Assembly (NCBI GenBank): GCA_036374795.1
Contig: DASUTC010000359.1
Coordinates: 1-37,191, forward strand
DNA from: Herpetosiphonaceae bacterium
Lineage (GTDB): Bacteria; Chloroflexota; Chloroflexia; Chloroflexales; Kallotenuaceae
Direction of reading: 5' to 3'
Length of the DNA: 37,191 nt
Every line of letters begins with the position of its first letter. Positions within the stretch are counted from its first letter, which is position 1. The translations under genes were made by a program, and so were the position numbers. Below, in pieces: positions 1 through 8,041 of this stretch. The notes under the pieces were generated by a model, which saw only the letters and a program-made list of their open reading frames with translations, was not told where the DNA came from and made no database searches.

Positions 1-630
1 CAGCGCGTCGTCGATGTCGTGGTTGATGTAGGCGATGCTATCGGCCAGCTTGATGATCTGCCCCTCAAGCGTGCTGGCAACGCCCCAGGCGGTCGCGGCG
101 ATGTCGCGGCGGGCCTTGGAGTGCTTGGCGATGCCGTCGCGCACCTCGATTGTCAGGTTCAGGCCCGCGCCGTCGCGCTCCAGCACCTCGATGATCCGGC
201 GGCTCTGCTCGTTGTGCCGAAACGCGCGGCCAAGCGCGCGGGATAGGCCGGTTTCGCCCGCGTGTCCAAAGGGCGCGTGACCGATGTCGTGGCCCAGGCC
301 GATCGCCTCGACCAGATCTTCGTTGAGCGACAGGCCGCGAGCGATGGTGCGCGCGATCTGCGTCACCTCCAGCGTATGCGTCAGCCGCGTCCGGTAGTGA
401 TCGCCTTCGGGCGCGATAAAGACCTGCGTCTTATGTTTGAGACGCCGAAATGCTTTACTATGTAAAATCCGATCGCGGTCGCGCTGAAAGTTGGTGCGGA
501 TCGGCGATTCGTCGTCGGGATAGTCGCGCCGGGCGTTGGCGCTCAACGCGGCGAGAGGCGAAAGACGAGCACGCTCGCCGGCTTCCAGGCGGCTACGCAC
601 CCGCAGGTGCGCCGAGCTGCGGTCGTCCAT
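1..630 (-). CDS. dgt: Deoxyguanosinetriphosphate triphosphohydrolase-like protein (partial, 3' end cut by window edge)
   Basis: The first 210 residues read without interruption from an ATG at 630 to the window edge, so the C-terminal part is missing. The family hydrolyses dNTPs to the nucleoside and triphosphate and acts in nucleotide-pool control. The HD-domain metal ligands are visible: a histidine in RLTHTLEV (about residue 85) and the HD pair in [16 protein letters not shown] (114-115). Upstream are the family's conserved [15 protein letters not shown] segment (51-64) and KTQVF. A purine-rich GGAGGGAGAG stretch precedes the ATG and supports this start. The gene lies downstream of, and on the same strand as, the small membrane protein at 670-1092. 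The family call is secure. The true in vivo substrate of dGTPase-like proteins outside enterobacteria is variable, so 'dGTPase' is a family name here. Confidence 0.93.
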   Translation of the reverse strand, partial: MDDRSSAHLRVRSRLEAGERARLSPLAALSANARRDYPDDESPIRTNFQRDRDRILHSKAFRRLKHKTQVFIAPEGDHYRTRLTHTLEVTQIARTIARGLSLNEDLVEAIGLGHDIGHAPFGHAGETGLSRALGRAFRHNEQSRRIIEVLERDGAGLNLTIEVRDGIAKHSKARRDIAATAWGVASTLEGQIIKLADSIAYINHDIDDAL

Positions 631-669
631 TAAAGCCTCTCCCTCCGATGTGTGAGCGTATCAAGCGAG

Positions 670-1092
670 CTAGCGATCCGTGGCTGAATGCATTGTACCA
701 CGGCTACCGGCGCGCTGAAGGATGACGACCACACAGGCGATTAGCTGGACCGCTGGCGTCAGCCGAAAGTAGAGCGCGTGTCCGCTCGCCGCCGCCGACG
801 CCGCGCCCAGCAGCAGTTGCTCGATACGCGCGCCCACGAAGATCGAAAAGAAATAGATGCAGAAGCAGACAAACGCCGCCAGCCAGCCCTCATCGCGCCG
901 CGCCAGCAGCCAGCCCCAGAAGGCGAAAAACGGGATCGCAAAGACGACCCAGACCAGGGGCGTGGTAGCGCCTGCCGCGCCCGAACCGCCAGCCCGGTAC
1001 AGGTTGAAGAATGCCCAGGCGACGCCGAGCGCCGTCCCAGCGCCGATCACCAGGGCCGTGCGCAGATCGAATGAGCGTTTGGTAGGTGTCAT
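670..1092 (-). CDS. Small integral membrane protein, function unknown
   Basis: This 140-residue protein is not recognised as a named family. Four hydrophobic stretches are visible: residues about 12-33 (ALVIGAGTALGVAWAFFNLY), 45-63 (PLVWVVFAIPFFAFWGWLL), 69-90 (GWLAAFVCFCIYFFSIFVG) and 108-127 (RLTPAVQLIACVVVILQ). It is therefore probably a four-helix inner-membrane protein with a basic N-terminus. No Shine-Dalgarno is seen before the ATG. The promoter at 1102-1130 would place transcription start within a few bases of the ATG, so translation may be leaderless. It sits between murT and the dGTPase-like gene on the same strand; no functional link to either is evident. Confidence 0.7.
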   Translation of the reverse strand: MTPTKRSFDLRTALVIGAGTALGVAWAFFNLYRAGGSGAAGATTPLVWVVFAIPFFAFWGWLLARRDEGWLAAFVCFCIYFFSIFVGARIEQLLLGAASAAASGHALYFRLTPAVQLIACVVVILQRAGSRGTMHSATDR

Positions 1093-1101
1093 CGGCAGGC
1101 G

Positions 1102-1130
1102 AGTATACCATTACCGAGTTCAAAGTTCAA
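1102..1130 (-). promoter_or_regulatory. Predicted sigma70-type promoter (extended -10) for the small membrane protein
   Basis: On the minus strand the sequence reads TTGAAC, a 17-nt spacer, then TATACT, with a TGn extension directly before the -10. The -35 hexamer lies inside the GAACTTTGAACTTTG-like repeat. The predicted start is about 3 nt upstream of the ATG at 1092. Confidence 0.6.
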
Positions 1131-1191
1131 AGATCAGAGTTTCAAGTTTCAAGTTTCAAGTTTGCCTTGTTCCCTTGTTCCCTTGTTCTCC
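1116..1191. repeat. Low-complexity intergenic repeat (GAACTT/CTTGAAACTTGAAA plus GAACAAGG type)
   Basis: The stretch between the membrane-protein gene and murT consists of short tandem words: TTCAAAGTTCAAAG, then TTTCAAG three times, then CCCTTGTT repeated. Related word mixtures occur in intergenic gaps near 19,874-19,949, 23,468-23,510, 27,143-27,235 and 31,297-31,420. It does not code for anything. Confidence 0.75.
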
Positions 1192-1192
1192 G

Positions 1193-2614
1193 TCAGTCTT
1201 CCCAAAACGGCTTGACCAGGCCACGCTGCACCAGCTCCTCGCGCAGCTCAAGCATCGCCGTGTAGGTTGGGAGGAGGTAGAGCGGCTGCTCGGCAGGGCT
1301 AGCCGCCAGCACGCGATCGAGGGCACGGCCTAGATTCGGCTCCTGCTCGATGCATGCGTGTGGAACGCCCGCGTACTTGAGACGAACGGCCATATCCGCC
1401 GCGCGCGTGCCGCTGACCACCACATGCGCCACGCGGCCCGCCAGCTGCTCGAAGTCGGCGTCCCACAGCCATGAAACATCGGTGCCGTCGGCGATCTTAT
1501 CGTTGATCACGATCAGCAGGTAGAGATCGGCAGGCGCGGACTCGGTTTCTGAGGCTGAATCGCGCGTCACCAGCATGCGCACCGTCTCGCTGGCCCCCAC
1601 CGGATTTTTGATCAGCGCCATCAGCACATCGCGGCCCGCGATCGGAATGCGCTCGATCCGCCCGAACGCGGCGGTAAAGCCCTCAAGCGCGTTCCGAATC
1701 CCGGCGGGCGGAACATCCAGCGCCAGCGCAGCGGCGGCGGCAGCCAGCGCGTTGAGCGCGTTGTACAGACCGGGCACGGGCAACTGCACGTCGAAGCCGC
1801 CCTCGTCGTCGGCGATCACCAGATGCGCGCCGGTAATGCCCTTCAGCGTCAGCCGCTCAAGGCGCACGTTGGGCGTGGGCCGTTGCAGGCCGCAGTTGGG
1901 ACAGCGGTAATGGCCGATGTGGCCGTAGAAGGCCGGATTGTAGACATAGGCCGTGCCGCAGCGCCGACAAAACTGCGAGTCGGCCATGTGCTGCACGCCA
2001 CCGATGCCGTAGCGCAGATCTTGCAGGCCGAAGTAGCGTACCTTGCAGCGCAGACTCTCGCCGAGATACGCAATCGCCGGATCGTCGGCGTTGAGCACGA
2101 CGGTTGATGTCGGCGGCAGCGTTTCGAGCGCGGCCTGCCATTTCCTGGCGATCGTATCGACCTCGCCATAGCGGTCAAGCTGATCGCGGAAAAGGTTGAG
2201 CATCAGCACCACGCGCGGCTGTGTCTCGCGGATCGCCGCCGGAAGATGCGCCTCGTCAGTCTCGAACAGCCCGATGTCGGCGCGGGGACGCCCCCACAGA
2301 TCCGCCCCGGCCACCGCAGTTGCCGTCAGGCCGGTGATCAGGTTTGCGCCTGCCCGATTATGCAGCAGCCGCAGCCCGTCGGTCTTTAAGATCGCGGCCA
2401 GCATCCGCGCCGTGGTTGTTTTGCCGTTGGTGCCCGTCACTAGCACCACGCCGCGCGGCAGCGCCGAGGCGAGATCGTGGAGCACGGCAGGCGCGACACG
2501 ACGCGCGACCACGCCCGGCAGCTGGGTGCCGCCGCCAGTGCCAAGCCGTCGGCTGAGCTGCATCGCCGCTTTCCCGGCGATCGTCGCGGCCACGCGGCGT
2601 AGAGGAAAAGTCAT
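1193..2614 (-). CDS. murT: MurT-like Mur ligase (lipid II isoglutaminyl synthase subunit)
   Basis: MurT, with the glutaminase GatD, amidates the D-glutamate of lipid II to D-isoglutamine in the cytoplasm. The 473-residue length fits the family. The Mur-ligase P-loop GTNGKTTT is at 61-68. A Cys4 zinc-ribbon insertion, typical of MurT, has CRRC at 216-219 and CPNC at 238-241. The C-terminal DUF1727 region carries a D-rich motif ending in DGTDVSWLWDADFE, where the MurT residue that supports GatD catalysis normally lies. The start ATG at 2614 gives a short basic/hydrophobic N-terminus. A TATAAT lies about 30 nt upstream. No GatD-like amidotransferase gene is adjacent on either side, although the pair usually forms an operon. 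A stand-alone amide-ligase role cannot be excluded, but the zinc ribbon plus DUF1727 make MurT the best call. Confidence 0.9.
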   Translation of the reverse strand: MTFPLRRVAATIAGKAAMQLSRRLGTGGGTQLPGVVARRVAPAVLHDLASALPRGVVLVTGTNGKTTTARMLAAILKTDGLRLLHNRAGANLITGLTATAVAGADLWGRPRADIGLFETDEAHLPAAIRETQPRVVLMLNLFRDQLDRYGEVDTIARKWQAALETLPPTSTVVLNADDPAIAYLGESLRCKVRYFGLQDLRYGIGGVQHMADSQFCRRCGTAYVYNPAFYGHIGHYRCPNCGLQRPTPNVRLERLTLKGITGAHLVIADDEGGFDVQLPVPGLYNALNALAAAAAALALDVPPAGIRNALEGFTAAFGRIERIPIAGRDVLMALIKNPVGASETVRMLVTRDSASETESAPADLYLLIVINDKIADGTDVSWLWDADFEQLAGRVAHVVVSGTRAADMAVRLKYAGVPHACIEQEPNLGRALDRVLAASPAEQPLYLLPTYTAMLELREELVQRGLVKPFWED

Positions 2615-2644
2615 AGCTACACTCTCACTTCATTCACGGGCGAG

Positions 2645-2650
2645 ATTATA
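2645..2650 (-). promoter_or_regulatory. Candidate -10 box for murT
   Basis: The minus strand reads TATAAT 30 nt before the murT ATG. The best upstream match is CTGAAC at an 18-nt spacing, which is a weak -35. Only the -10 is convincing. Confidence 0.4.
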
Positions 2651-2699
2651 GCAGGTTCGTCGTTTCGCGTTCAGGCCCGTACCCCAAGCGCCGCCCAAA

Positions 2700-2995
2700 A
2701 GGCACGCCACGCCCGGCGATACGCTCACGCGCGCACAGCACGAGATGATCGCCTCGTACGTCGCGGCGCTCAATAAGTACCATTATTGACTGACCAGCCA
2801 CACATGGCTCTCGCAGTTGCAAGGCGATCGCTGCGCGATGCTGGATGGAATGACGCCCAGATTGCCGAGGCGGTCTACGATGGAGCCTTGTTCAATCTCT
2901 TCGTGCGCCTCGCCGACGCCTTCGATATTCATTCGCCGTCGTTTATGGACAAAGATGGCGTGCCGCCAGCCGCAGCCAGCGCCGACGCCGTATAG
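2700..2995 (+). pseudogene. Decayed AhpD/carboxymuconolactone-decarboxylase-like (peroxidase-related) gene
   Basis: Two pieces of one protein family lie in different frames. From 2721 the frame reads LTRAQHEMIASYVAALNKYHY and then meets TGA at 2787-2789, followed by LTSHTW. In this family the segment normally runs to a Cys-x-x-Cys-type active site before a Ser-His. Here the first cysteine position is Tyr (TAC) and the second is the TGA stop, a one-base change from TGC or TGT. A second frame then gives LRDAGWNDAQIAEAVYDGALFN and VRLADAFDI, the typical C-terminal helices, ending at TAG 2993-2995. The middle of the domain is missing and the N-terminus is not found. Stop, frame change, deletion and lost cysteines together point to a dead gene. 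A GC-rich hairpin at 3029-3048 may be its old terminator. Confidence 0.75.
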
Positions 2996-3028
2996 CCCCA
3001 CAGCCTGCCGGAGCAGCGGATAGCTCAG

Positions 3029-3048
3029 GCCCGCCTCGGATGGCGGGC
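3029..3048. other. GC-rich stem-loop downstream of the decayed gene
   Basis: GCCCGCC and GGCGGGC pair perfectly around a 6-nt loop. No T-run follows, so it is only a possible degenerate terminator. The rest of the 2996-3323 gap shows a TATAAT at 3161-3166 without a good -35, and nothing else clear. Confidence 0.4.
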
Positions 3049-3323
3049 ATTGGATTCATGCCCACAGGACATCGCTGGCATAGAGCCAACAAAGTCCGGT
3101 TTATGAGTACAGGATACGTATTTTTGCCGAATAATACTCCCCAAAAGCTCGATTTTTCGTTATAATATAGTCCTCGTCGGCACTTCATCCTAATTCCTTG
3201 ATTGCACTCTGACACATGTGGACCTGCGCGGCGCCTCCGCCGACAGGAGCATGAACTACCCCTACACACTCACGATCATACTATCGCTGTGGAAGGCGAT
3301 CCCCGCTGGGGAAAGGAAGGATT

Positions 3324-6300
3324 ATGACTCGTCGGCACGGATGGTATCCGTTGAGCCTCGTCGTCGTATGCGCGATGCTCGTGACCCTGATCACCGCTGG
3401 CACCCAGTCGGCGGCTGCGGCAACACCAACAGAACTCTTCTTTTCTGAGTATATCGAGGGCTCGAGCAACAACAAAGCGCTCGAAATCTATAACGGAACC
3501 GGATCAGCGGTCGATCTCGCAGCCGGCGGCTACTCCGTTCAAATGTTTTTCAACGGCAGCGCCGCGCCTGGACTGACGATTAACCTCAGCGGCACAGTCG
3601 TCAGCGGCGATGTATTCGTTCTCGCCCAGGCCACCGCCAGCGCAGCGATTCTTGCCCAGGCCGATCAGACCAATGGCTCCGGCTGGTTCAATGGCGACGA
3701 TGCGATTACGCTGCGCAAAGGCACCACGATCGTTGACTCGATCGGGCAGATCGGCTTCGATCCCGGCGCGGAGTGGGGAACCGGCCTCACCAGCACCGCC
3801 GACAACACGCTGCGCCGGAAAGCCAGCGTGACGGCTGGCGATACCAACGCCGCCGACCTGTTCGATCCTGGTGTTGAGTGGGACGGCTTCGCCCTCGATA
3901 CGTTCGACGGCCTGGGAAGCTATACGATCGGCCCGTCGCCGAGCCCATCGCCCTCACCAAGCCCGTCGCCCAGCCCGTCGCCAGTGCCGACGACGCGCAT
4001 TCGCGACATCCAGGGCACCAGCCACATCTCGCCCAGGATCGGCCAGACCGTCTCGAACGTGCCGGGCATTGTCACCGTCAGGCGCTCCAACGGCTTCTAC
4101 ATGCAAGACGCCCAGGCCGACACAGACGATGCGACCTCTGAGGCGATCTTTGTCTTCACCAGCGCCGCGCCGACCGCCAACGTCGGCGATGCGGTAACGG
4201 TCAGCGGTCGCGTCAGCGAGTTCCGGCCCGGCGGCAGCGGCGGCACTACCAACCTGACCACCACGCAGATCAGCTCGTCTAACACAAGCGTGATCGTGAC
4301 CTCCAGCGGCAACGTGCTGCCCGCCGCGACGATCATCGGCAACGGCGGACGCATTCCGCCCGCGACGGTGATCGAGGATGACGCGACCGGCGATGTCGAA
4401 ACCAGCGGAACCTTCGATCCCGCCAGCGATGGCATCGACTTCTACGAGAGCCTCGAATCGATGCTCGTGCAGGTCAACAACGCGGTCGTCGTCGGGCCGA
4501 GCAACAGCTTCGGCGAGATCCCGGTGCTGGGCGATGACGGCGCGAATGCTGCGCTGCGCACGCCGCGCGGCGGCATCATCATCCGCCCGACCGACTTCAA
4601 CCCTGAGCGGATCATCCTCGACGACTCGATCGTGGCGACGCCGCAGGCCAACGTCGGCGATCACTTCAGCACGCCGGTCACGGGCGTGATCGACTACAGC
4701 TTCGGCAACTTCAAGCTTCAGGTGACGGGCGCGCTGACCACCGTCTCAGGCGGTCTGGCCCCGGAGACAACCGCGCCTGCCGCTTCCGGCCAGCTTGCGG
4801 TCGCTAGCTTCAACGTCGAAAACCTCGATCCGAGCGACGGCCCGGCCAAGTTCGACACGCTGGCAAGCCTGATCGTCAACAATCTTCAGTCGCCCGATAT
4901 TATCGCCGTCGAAGAAGTGCAGGATAACAACGGCGCGACCAACGATGCGGTCGTGGATGCCAGCGAGACGTACAACCTGCTGATCGCGGCGATCGAGCGC
5001 GCGGGTGGCCCGACCTACCAGTTCCGCGACATCAATCCGGTCGACGATCAGGATGGCGGCGAGCCCGGCGGCAACATCCGCGTCGGCTTCCTGTTCCGCA
5101 CCGATCGCGGCGTGAGCTTCGTCGATCGTCCGGGCGGCGGCTCGACCACGGCCACGACGATTGTGCAGGGCACGAGCGGGCCGGAGCTTTCGGCCAGTCC
5201 TGGCCGGATCGATCCGACCAACACCGCGTTCAACACCAGCCGCAAGCCGCTGGCGGGCGAGTTCCGCTACGACGGGCAAAGCGTGTTCGTGATCGCCAAT
5301 CACTTCAACTCGAAAGGCGGCGATCAACCGCTCTTCGGTCGCTTCCAGCCGCCGACGCGCAACTCTGAGGTGCAGCGCAAGCAGCAGGCGCAGATCGTCA
5401 ACGATTTTGTCGATCAGATCCTGGCTGCCGATCCGAACGCCAGGATCGTCGTCGCCGGCGACATCAATGACTTCGAGTTCTCCGAGGTGGTCAATATCCT
5501 CAAGGGTGGCGCGCTCCACGATCTGATCGAGGCGCTGCCGCAGAACGAGCGGTACAGCTATGTCTTCGAGGGCAACTCTCAGACGCTCGATCATATCCTG
5601 GTCAGCAGCAATCTGTTCAACACGTCCTTCGTTCACGACGTAGTTCACGTCAACTCCGAGTTTGCTAACCAGGCCAGCGATCACGATCCGCAGGTGACGC
5701 GCTTCGCGCTGAACACAGCGCCGACGATCACCGGCCTGGCCGATCAGACGACGATCAAGGGCGCGGACGCTGCCTTCAATCTCGGATCGTTCGCTGACCC
5801 GGGCGCGGGGCCGTGGAGCGTCGATGTGGACTGGGGCGACGGCTCTGCGCACACGACGTTCAGCGCAGCCGCGCCGGGAGCGCTCGGCACGCTCAACCAC
5901 AGCTATGCCAGCGTCGGCAGCTACACCGTCACCGTTCGCGTGACCGATCCCTTCGGCAGCGTTGGCAGCGGGAGCTTCCAGGTTGCCGTGATCTATGCGT
6001 TCAGCGGCTTCTTCCAGCCGATCGACAACCTGCCGACGCTCAACCTGCTCAAGGCGGGCAGCGGCGTGCCGGTCAAGTTCAGCCTGAGCGGCGACCAGGG
6101 CTTGAGCATCCTCGCGGCGGGCTATCCCAAGTCGCAGCAGATCCCATGCGACGCGACGGCTCCGGTCGATGGCGTGGAGGAGACGAGCACGGCAGGCGGC
6201 AGCGGCCTGAGCTACGACGCCAGCACGGACCAGTACACCTACATCTGGAAGACCAGTAAATCGTGGGCCGGAACCTGCCGCCAGTTGATCGTCAGACTGG

Positions 6301-6344
6301 ACGACGGCACCGAGCATCGCGCGAACTTCCAGTTCAGCCAATAA
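3324..6344 (+). CDS. Secreted multidomain nuclease/phosphodiesterase (lamin-tail, OB-like, EEP, PKD, PxKF)
   Basis: This is a 1006-residue exported protein. A signal peptide (basic MTRRHG, hydrophobic core, Ala-rich end near residue 33) is followed by a lamin-tail domain (about 36-160, with FFSEYIEGSSNNKALEIYN). A Pro-Ser linker of repeated PS (about 203-222) leads into an OB-like region opening RIRDIQGTSH. An endonuclease/exonuclease/phosphatase domain follows (about 490-790). Its catalytic motifs are visible: SFNVENL near 495, VEEVQ near 526, NHFNSKGG, AGDINDFEFS near 710, TLDHIL near 754 and SDHDPQV near 783. A PKD fold (about 798-890, WSVDVDWGDGS) and a C-terminal PxKF region (VPVKFSLSG near 915) end the protein. 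This resembles ExeM/NucH-type extracellular DNases that scavenge nucleic acid; activity on DNA is inferred. AAGGAAGG precedes the ATG. A stem-loop terminator follows. Confidence 0.9.
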   Translation: MTRRHGWYPLSLVVVCAMLVTLITAGTQSAAAATPTELFFSEYIEGSSNNKALEIYNGTGSAVDLAAGGYSVQMFFNGSAAPGLTINLSGTVVSGDVFVLAQATASAAILAQADQTNGSGWFNGDDAITLRKGTTIVDSIGQIGFDPGAEWGTGLTSTADNTLRRKASVTAGDTNAADLFDPGVEWDGFALDTFDGLGSYTIGPSPSPSPSPSPSPSPSPVPTTRIRDIQGTSHISPRIGQTVSNVPGIVTVRRSNGFYMQDAQADTDDATSEAIFVFTSAAPTANVGDAVTVSGRVSEFRPGGSGGTTNLTTTQISSSNTSVIVTSSGNVLPAATIIGNGGRIPPATVIEDDATGDVETSGTFDPASDGIDFYESLESMLVQVNNAVVVGPSNSFGEIPVLGDDGANAALRTPRGGIIIRPTDFNPERIILDDSIVATPQANVGDHFSTPVTGVIDYSFGNFKLQVTGALTTVSGGLAPETTAPAASGQLAVASFNVENLDPSDGPAKFDTLASLIVNNLQSPDIIAVEEVQDNNGATNDAVVDASETYNLLIAAIERAGGPTYQFRDINPVDDQDGGEPGGNIRVGFLFRTDRGVSFVDRPGGGSTTATTIVQGTSGPELSASPGRIDPTNTAFNTSRKPLAGEFRYDGQSVFVIANHFNSKGGDQPLFGRFQPPTRNSEVQRKQQAQIVNDFVDQILAADPNARIVVAGDINDFEFSEVVNILKGGALHDLIEALPQNERYSYVFEGNSQTLDHILVSSNLFNTSFVHDVVHVNSEFANQASDHDPQVTRFALNTAPTITGLADQTTIKGADAAFNLGSFADPGAGPWSVDVDWGDGSAHTTFSAAAPGALGTLNHSYASVGSYTVTVRVTDPFGSVGSGSFQVAVIYAFSGFFQPIDNLPTLNLLKAGSGVPVKFSLSGDQGLSILAAGYPKSQQIPCDATAPVDGVEETSTAGGSGLSYDASTDQYTYIWKTSKSWAGTCRQLIVRLDDGTEHRANFQFSQ
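3933..3990 (+). repeat. Pro-Ser codon repeat encoding an interdomain linker
   Basis: Tandem CCG/CCC-TCG/AGC units encode alternating Pro and Ser in the nuclease between the lamin-tail and OB-like regions. This is a low-complexity, length-variable linker and not a CRISPR or mobile repeat. Confidence 0.8.
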
Positions 6345-6381
6345 GCCCCTTCACGAACGATCAAAGATCGGTTAAACTAGA

Positions 6382-6426
6382 GGCGCGTGCAGCACCGTGC
6401 AAATCCGCTGCACGCGCCCACCTTTT
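6382..6426 (+). terminator. Stem-loop terminator after the nuclease gene
   Basis: GGCGCGTGCAGC (6382-6393) pairs perfectly with GCTGCACGCGCC (6407-6418) around a 13-nt loop. A short T-run (CACCTTTTCCC) follows. It lies between the nuclease stop at 6344 and the peptidase start at 6482. A shorter stem with the same GCGCGTGCA core occurs at 17492-17522. Confidence 0.7.
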
Positions 6427-6481
6427 CCCGTACCGTGCTTGATGATCGCCGCAGCACCCTGTACAGCAAGGAGATGCCCCC

Positions 6482-7966
6482 ATGTCCCACTCGCTTAGAC
6501 GCGCCGCTGCGCTCTGTCTGGTCCTCGCCGTTCTCTTCTCGCTCACCTCGATCAGCTTCGCCGCGCCCGGCGGCAACGACAAGGCGCGCGCGGCAGCCCG
6601 CGCGTATCTTCAGGCCAACAGCAGCCGCTATCAGCTCAAGGCCAGTCTCGCCGATCTGCGCGACGGTAGAACGGTCGCCTCGCTGGGCGGCACGCACGTG
6701 CATTTCCAGCAGACCGTGAACGGCGTGCCCGTCGAAGGCGCGGCGCTCAACGTCGGCCTCGATCGCGGTAACGGCGTGCAGCTCGTGGTCAGCGGCTACA
6801 AGGCCAATCTGCCGCAGATCGACACCACGCCGCGCATCTCCGCCGACACGGCTCTAGCCACGGCGCGGGCGGCAACGGGCGCGACAGGCGCGCTGTCGTC
6901 CGCTCCGCAGACCAGCCTCGTGGTCTATGCCGAAGGGCCGGTCGGGCTGGCCTGGAAAATCACGCTCAGCGCCGAGCAGCCGGTCGGGGCGTGGGATGTG
7001 TTTGTCGATGCGATCGGCGGGCAAACGCTGGCGGTACGCAGCCTGCTGCGGCAGGTCGAGGGCACGGGCCGCGTCTTCGATCCCAATCCCGTGGCGACGC
7101 TCCAGAATCCCACGCTGACCGATCAGGACGATGCCGACTACGCCGATCTGGCAAGCGCGTATCGCACGGTGGCGCTGCGCGACCTGGACGGCTCCGGCTA
7201 CCTGCGCGGCCCGTTCGTGGATGCCAGCAGCAAAGAGCCAGCCAGGGAGTCGTCGTTCGTGTTCAACTATGGCCGCGACGATGCTCGCTTCGAGCAGGTG
7301 ATGGCCTACTACCACATCGATCGCACGCAGCGCTACATTCAGTCGTTGGGCTTTACCAACGTGAACAACCGCCAGCAGCCCGTCAAGGTCAGCACGTTCA
7401 GCTACGACAACTCGTACTACAATCCGCCGAACGGCACGATCTCGCTCGGACGCGGCGGCGTCGACGACGCCGAGGATGCCGATGTGATCGTCCATGAGTA
7501 CGGCCACTCGGTGCAGGATAATCAGGTGCCCGGCTTCGGCAGCACCCTGGAGGGCGGCGCGATGGGCGAGGGCTTCAGCGATTACCTGGCCTTCACGATG
7601 AGCGCCGAGGGCCAGAGCGGCCCGTATCTGGCGTGCGTCGCCGAGTGGGACGCGACCTCGTACTCGCGATTGTCGCCGCCGTGCCTGCGCCGCATCGACA
7701 AGAACAAGCACTATCCCGAAGATGTGGTCGGGCGGGTCCACGCCGACGGCGAGATCTGGTCGCGGGCGCTCTTCGATCTGTGGAACACGCTCGGCAGAAC
7801 CACCGCCGACCGGCTGGTGCTTCAGAGCCACTTCTACCTGACGCCGACCGCCTCATTCGAGGATGGCGCGAACGCGATCCTGGCCGCCGACCGCGCGCTG
7901 AACCACGGCGCGAACCAGGCCAAGATCCGCAAGATCTTTGCCGATCGGGGCATCCCCACCAACTAG
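6482..7966 (+). CDS. Secreted M36/thermolysin-like zinc metallopeptidase
   Basis: This 494-residue exported protease degrades extracellular protein. A signal peptide covers about 1-28 (cleavage near SFAA-PGG). An FTP-type propeptide is seen around 70-90 (HVHFQQTVNGVPVEGAALNV), followed by a PepSY-like stretch. The zinc site HEYGH is at 338-342, and the third-ligand motif GAMGEGFSDYLA follows about 25 residues later. That spacing fits fungalysin (M36) rather than classical thermolysin (HExxH with GGxNE). The pre-catalytic segment AYYHIDRTQRYIQSLGF also matches that group. AAGGAG lies 8-10 nt before the ATG. With the preceding nuclease it forms a pair of secreted scavenging enzymes, though each has its own terminator. 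Whether the product is cell-bound cannot be seen; no C-terminal anchor is present. Confidence 0.92.
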   Translation: MSHSLRRAAALCLVLAVLFSLTSISFAAPGGNDKARAAARAYLQANSSRYQLKASLADLRDGRTVASLGGTHVHFQQTVNGVPVEGAALNVGLDRGNGVQLVVSGYKANLPQIDTTPRISADTALATARAATGATGALSSAPQTSLVVYAEGPVGLAWKITLSAEQPVGAWDVFVDAIGGQTLAVRSLLRQVEGTGRVFDPNPVATLQNPTLTDQDDADYADLASAYRTVALRDLDGSGYLRGPFVDASSKEPARESSFVFNYGRDDARFEQVMAYYHIDRTQRYIQSLGFTNVNNRQQPVKVSTFSYDNSYYNPPNGTISLGRGGVDDAEDADVIVHEYGHSVQDNQVPGFGSTLEGGAMGEGFSDYLAFTMSAEGQSGPYLACVAEWDATSYSRLSPPCLRRIDKNKHYPEDVVGRVHADGEIWSRALFDLWNTLGRTTADRLVLQSHFYLTPTASFEDGANAILAADRALNHGANQAKIRKIFADRGIPTN

Positions 7967-7975
7967 GCACACCAC

Positions 7976-8016
7976 GGCCCTCACCTCGCGCAATACGCCG
8001 GGGTGAGGGCCTGGTT
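7976..8016 (+). terminator. Stem-loop terminator after the metallopeptidase gene
   Basis: GGCCCTCACC (7976-7985) pairs with GGTGAGGGCC (8002-8011), followed by TGGTTTGA. It separates the plus-strand peptidase from the convergent minus-strand DUF2442 gene, so it could work in both directions. Confidence 0.6.
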
Positions 8017-8041
8017 TGATCCCCCTGTCGCAGCAACGTGC

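Noticed and set aside
3933-3990. Short-period repeat that could be taken for a CRISPR or satellite
   Set aside because: It is an in-frame Pro-Ser codon repeat inside the nuclease gene, without spacers.
4746-6341. A 531-codon minus-strand open frame opposite the nuclease
   Set aside because: Composition is typical of an antisense shadow, and the plus strand has catalytic motifs throughout.
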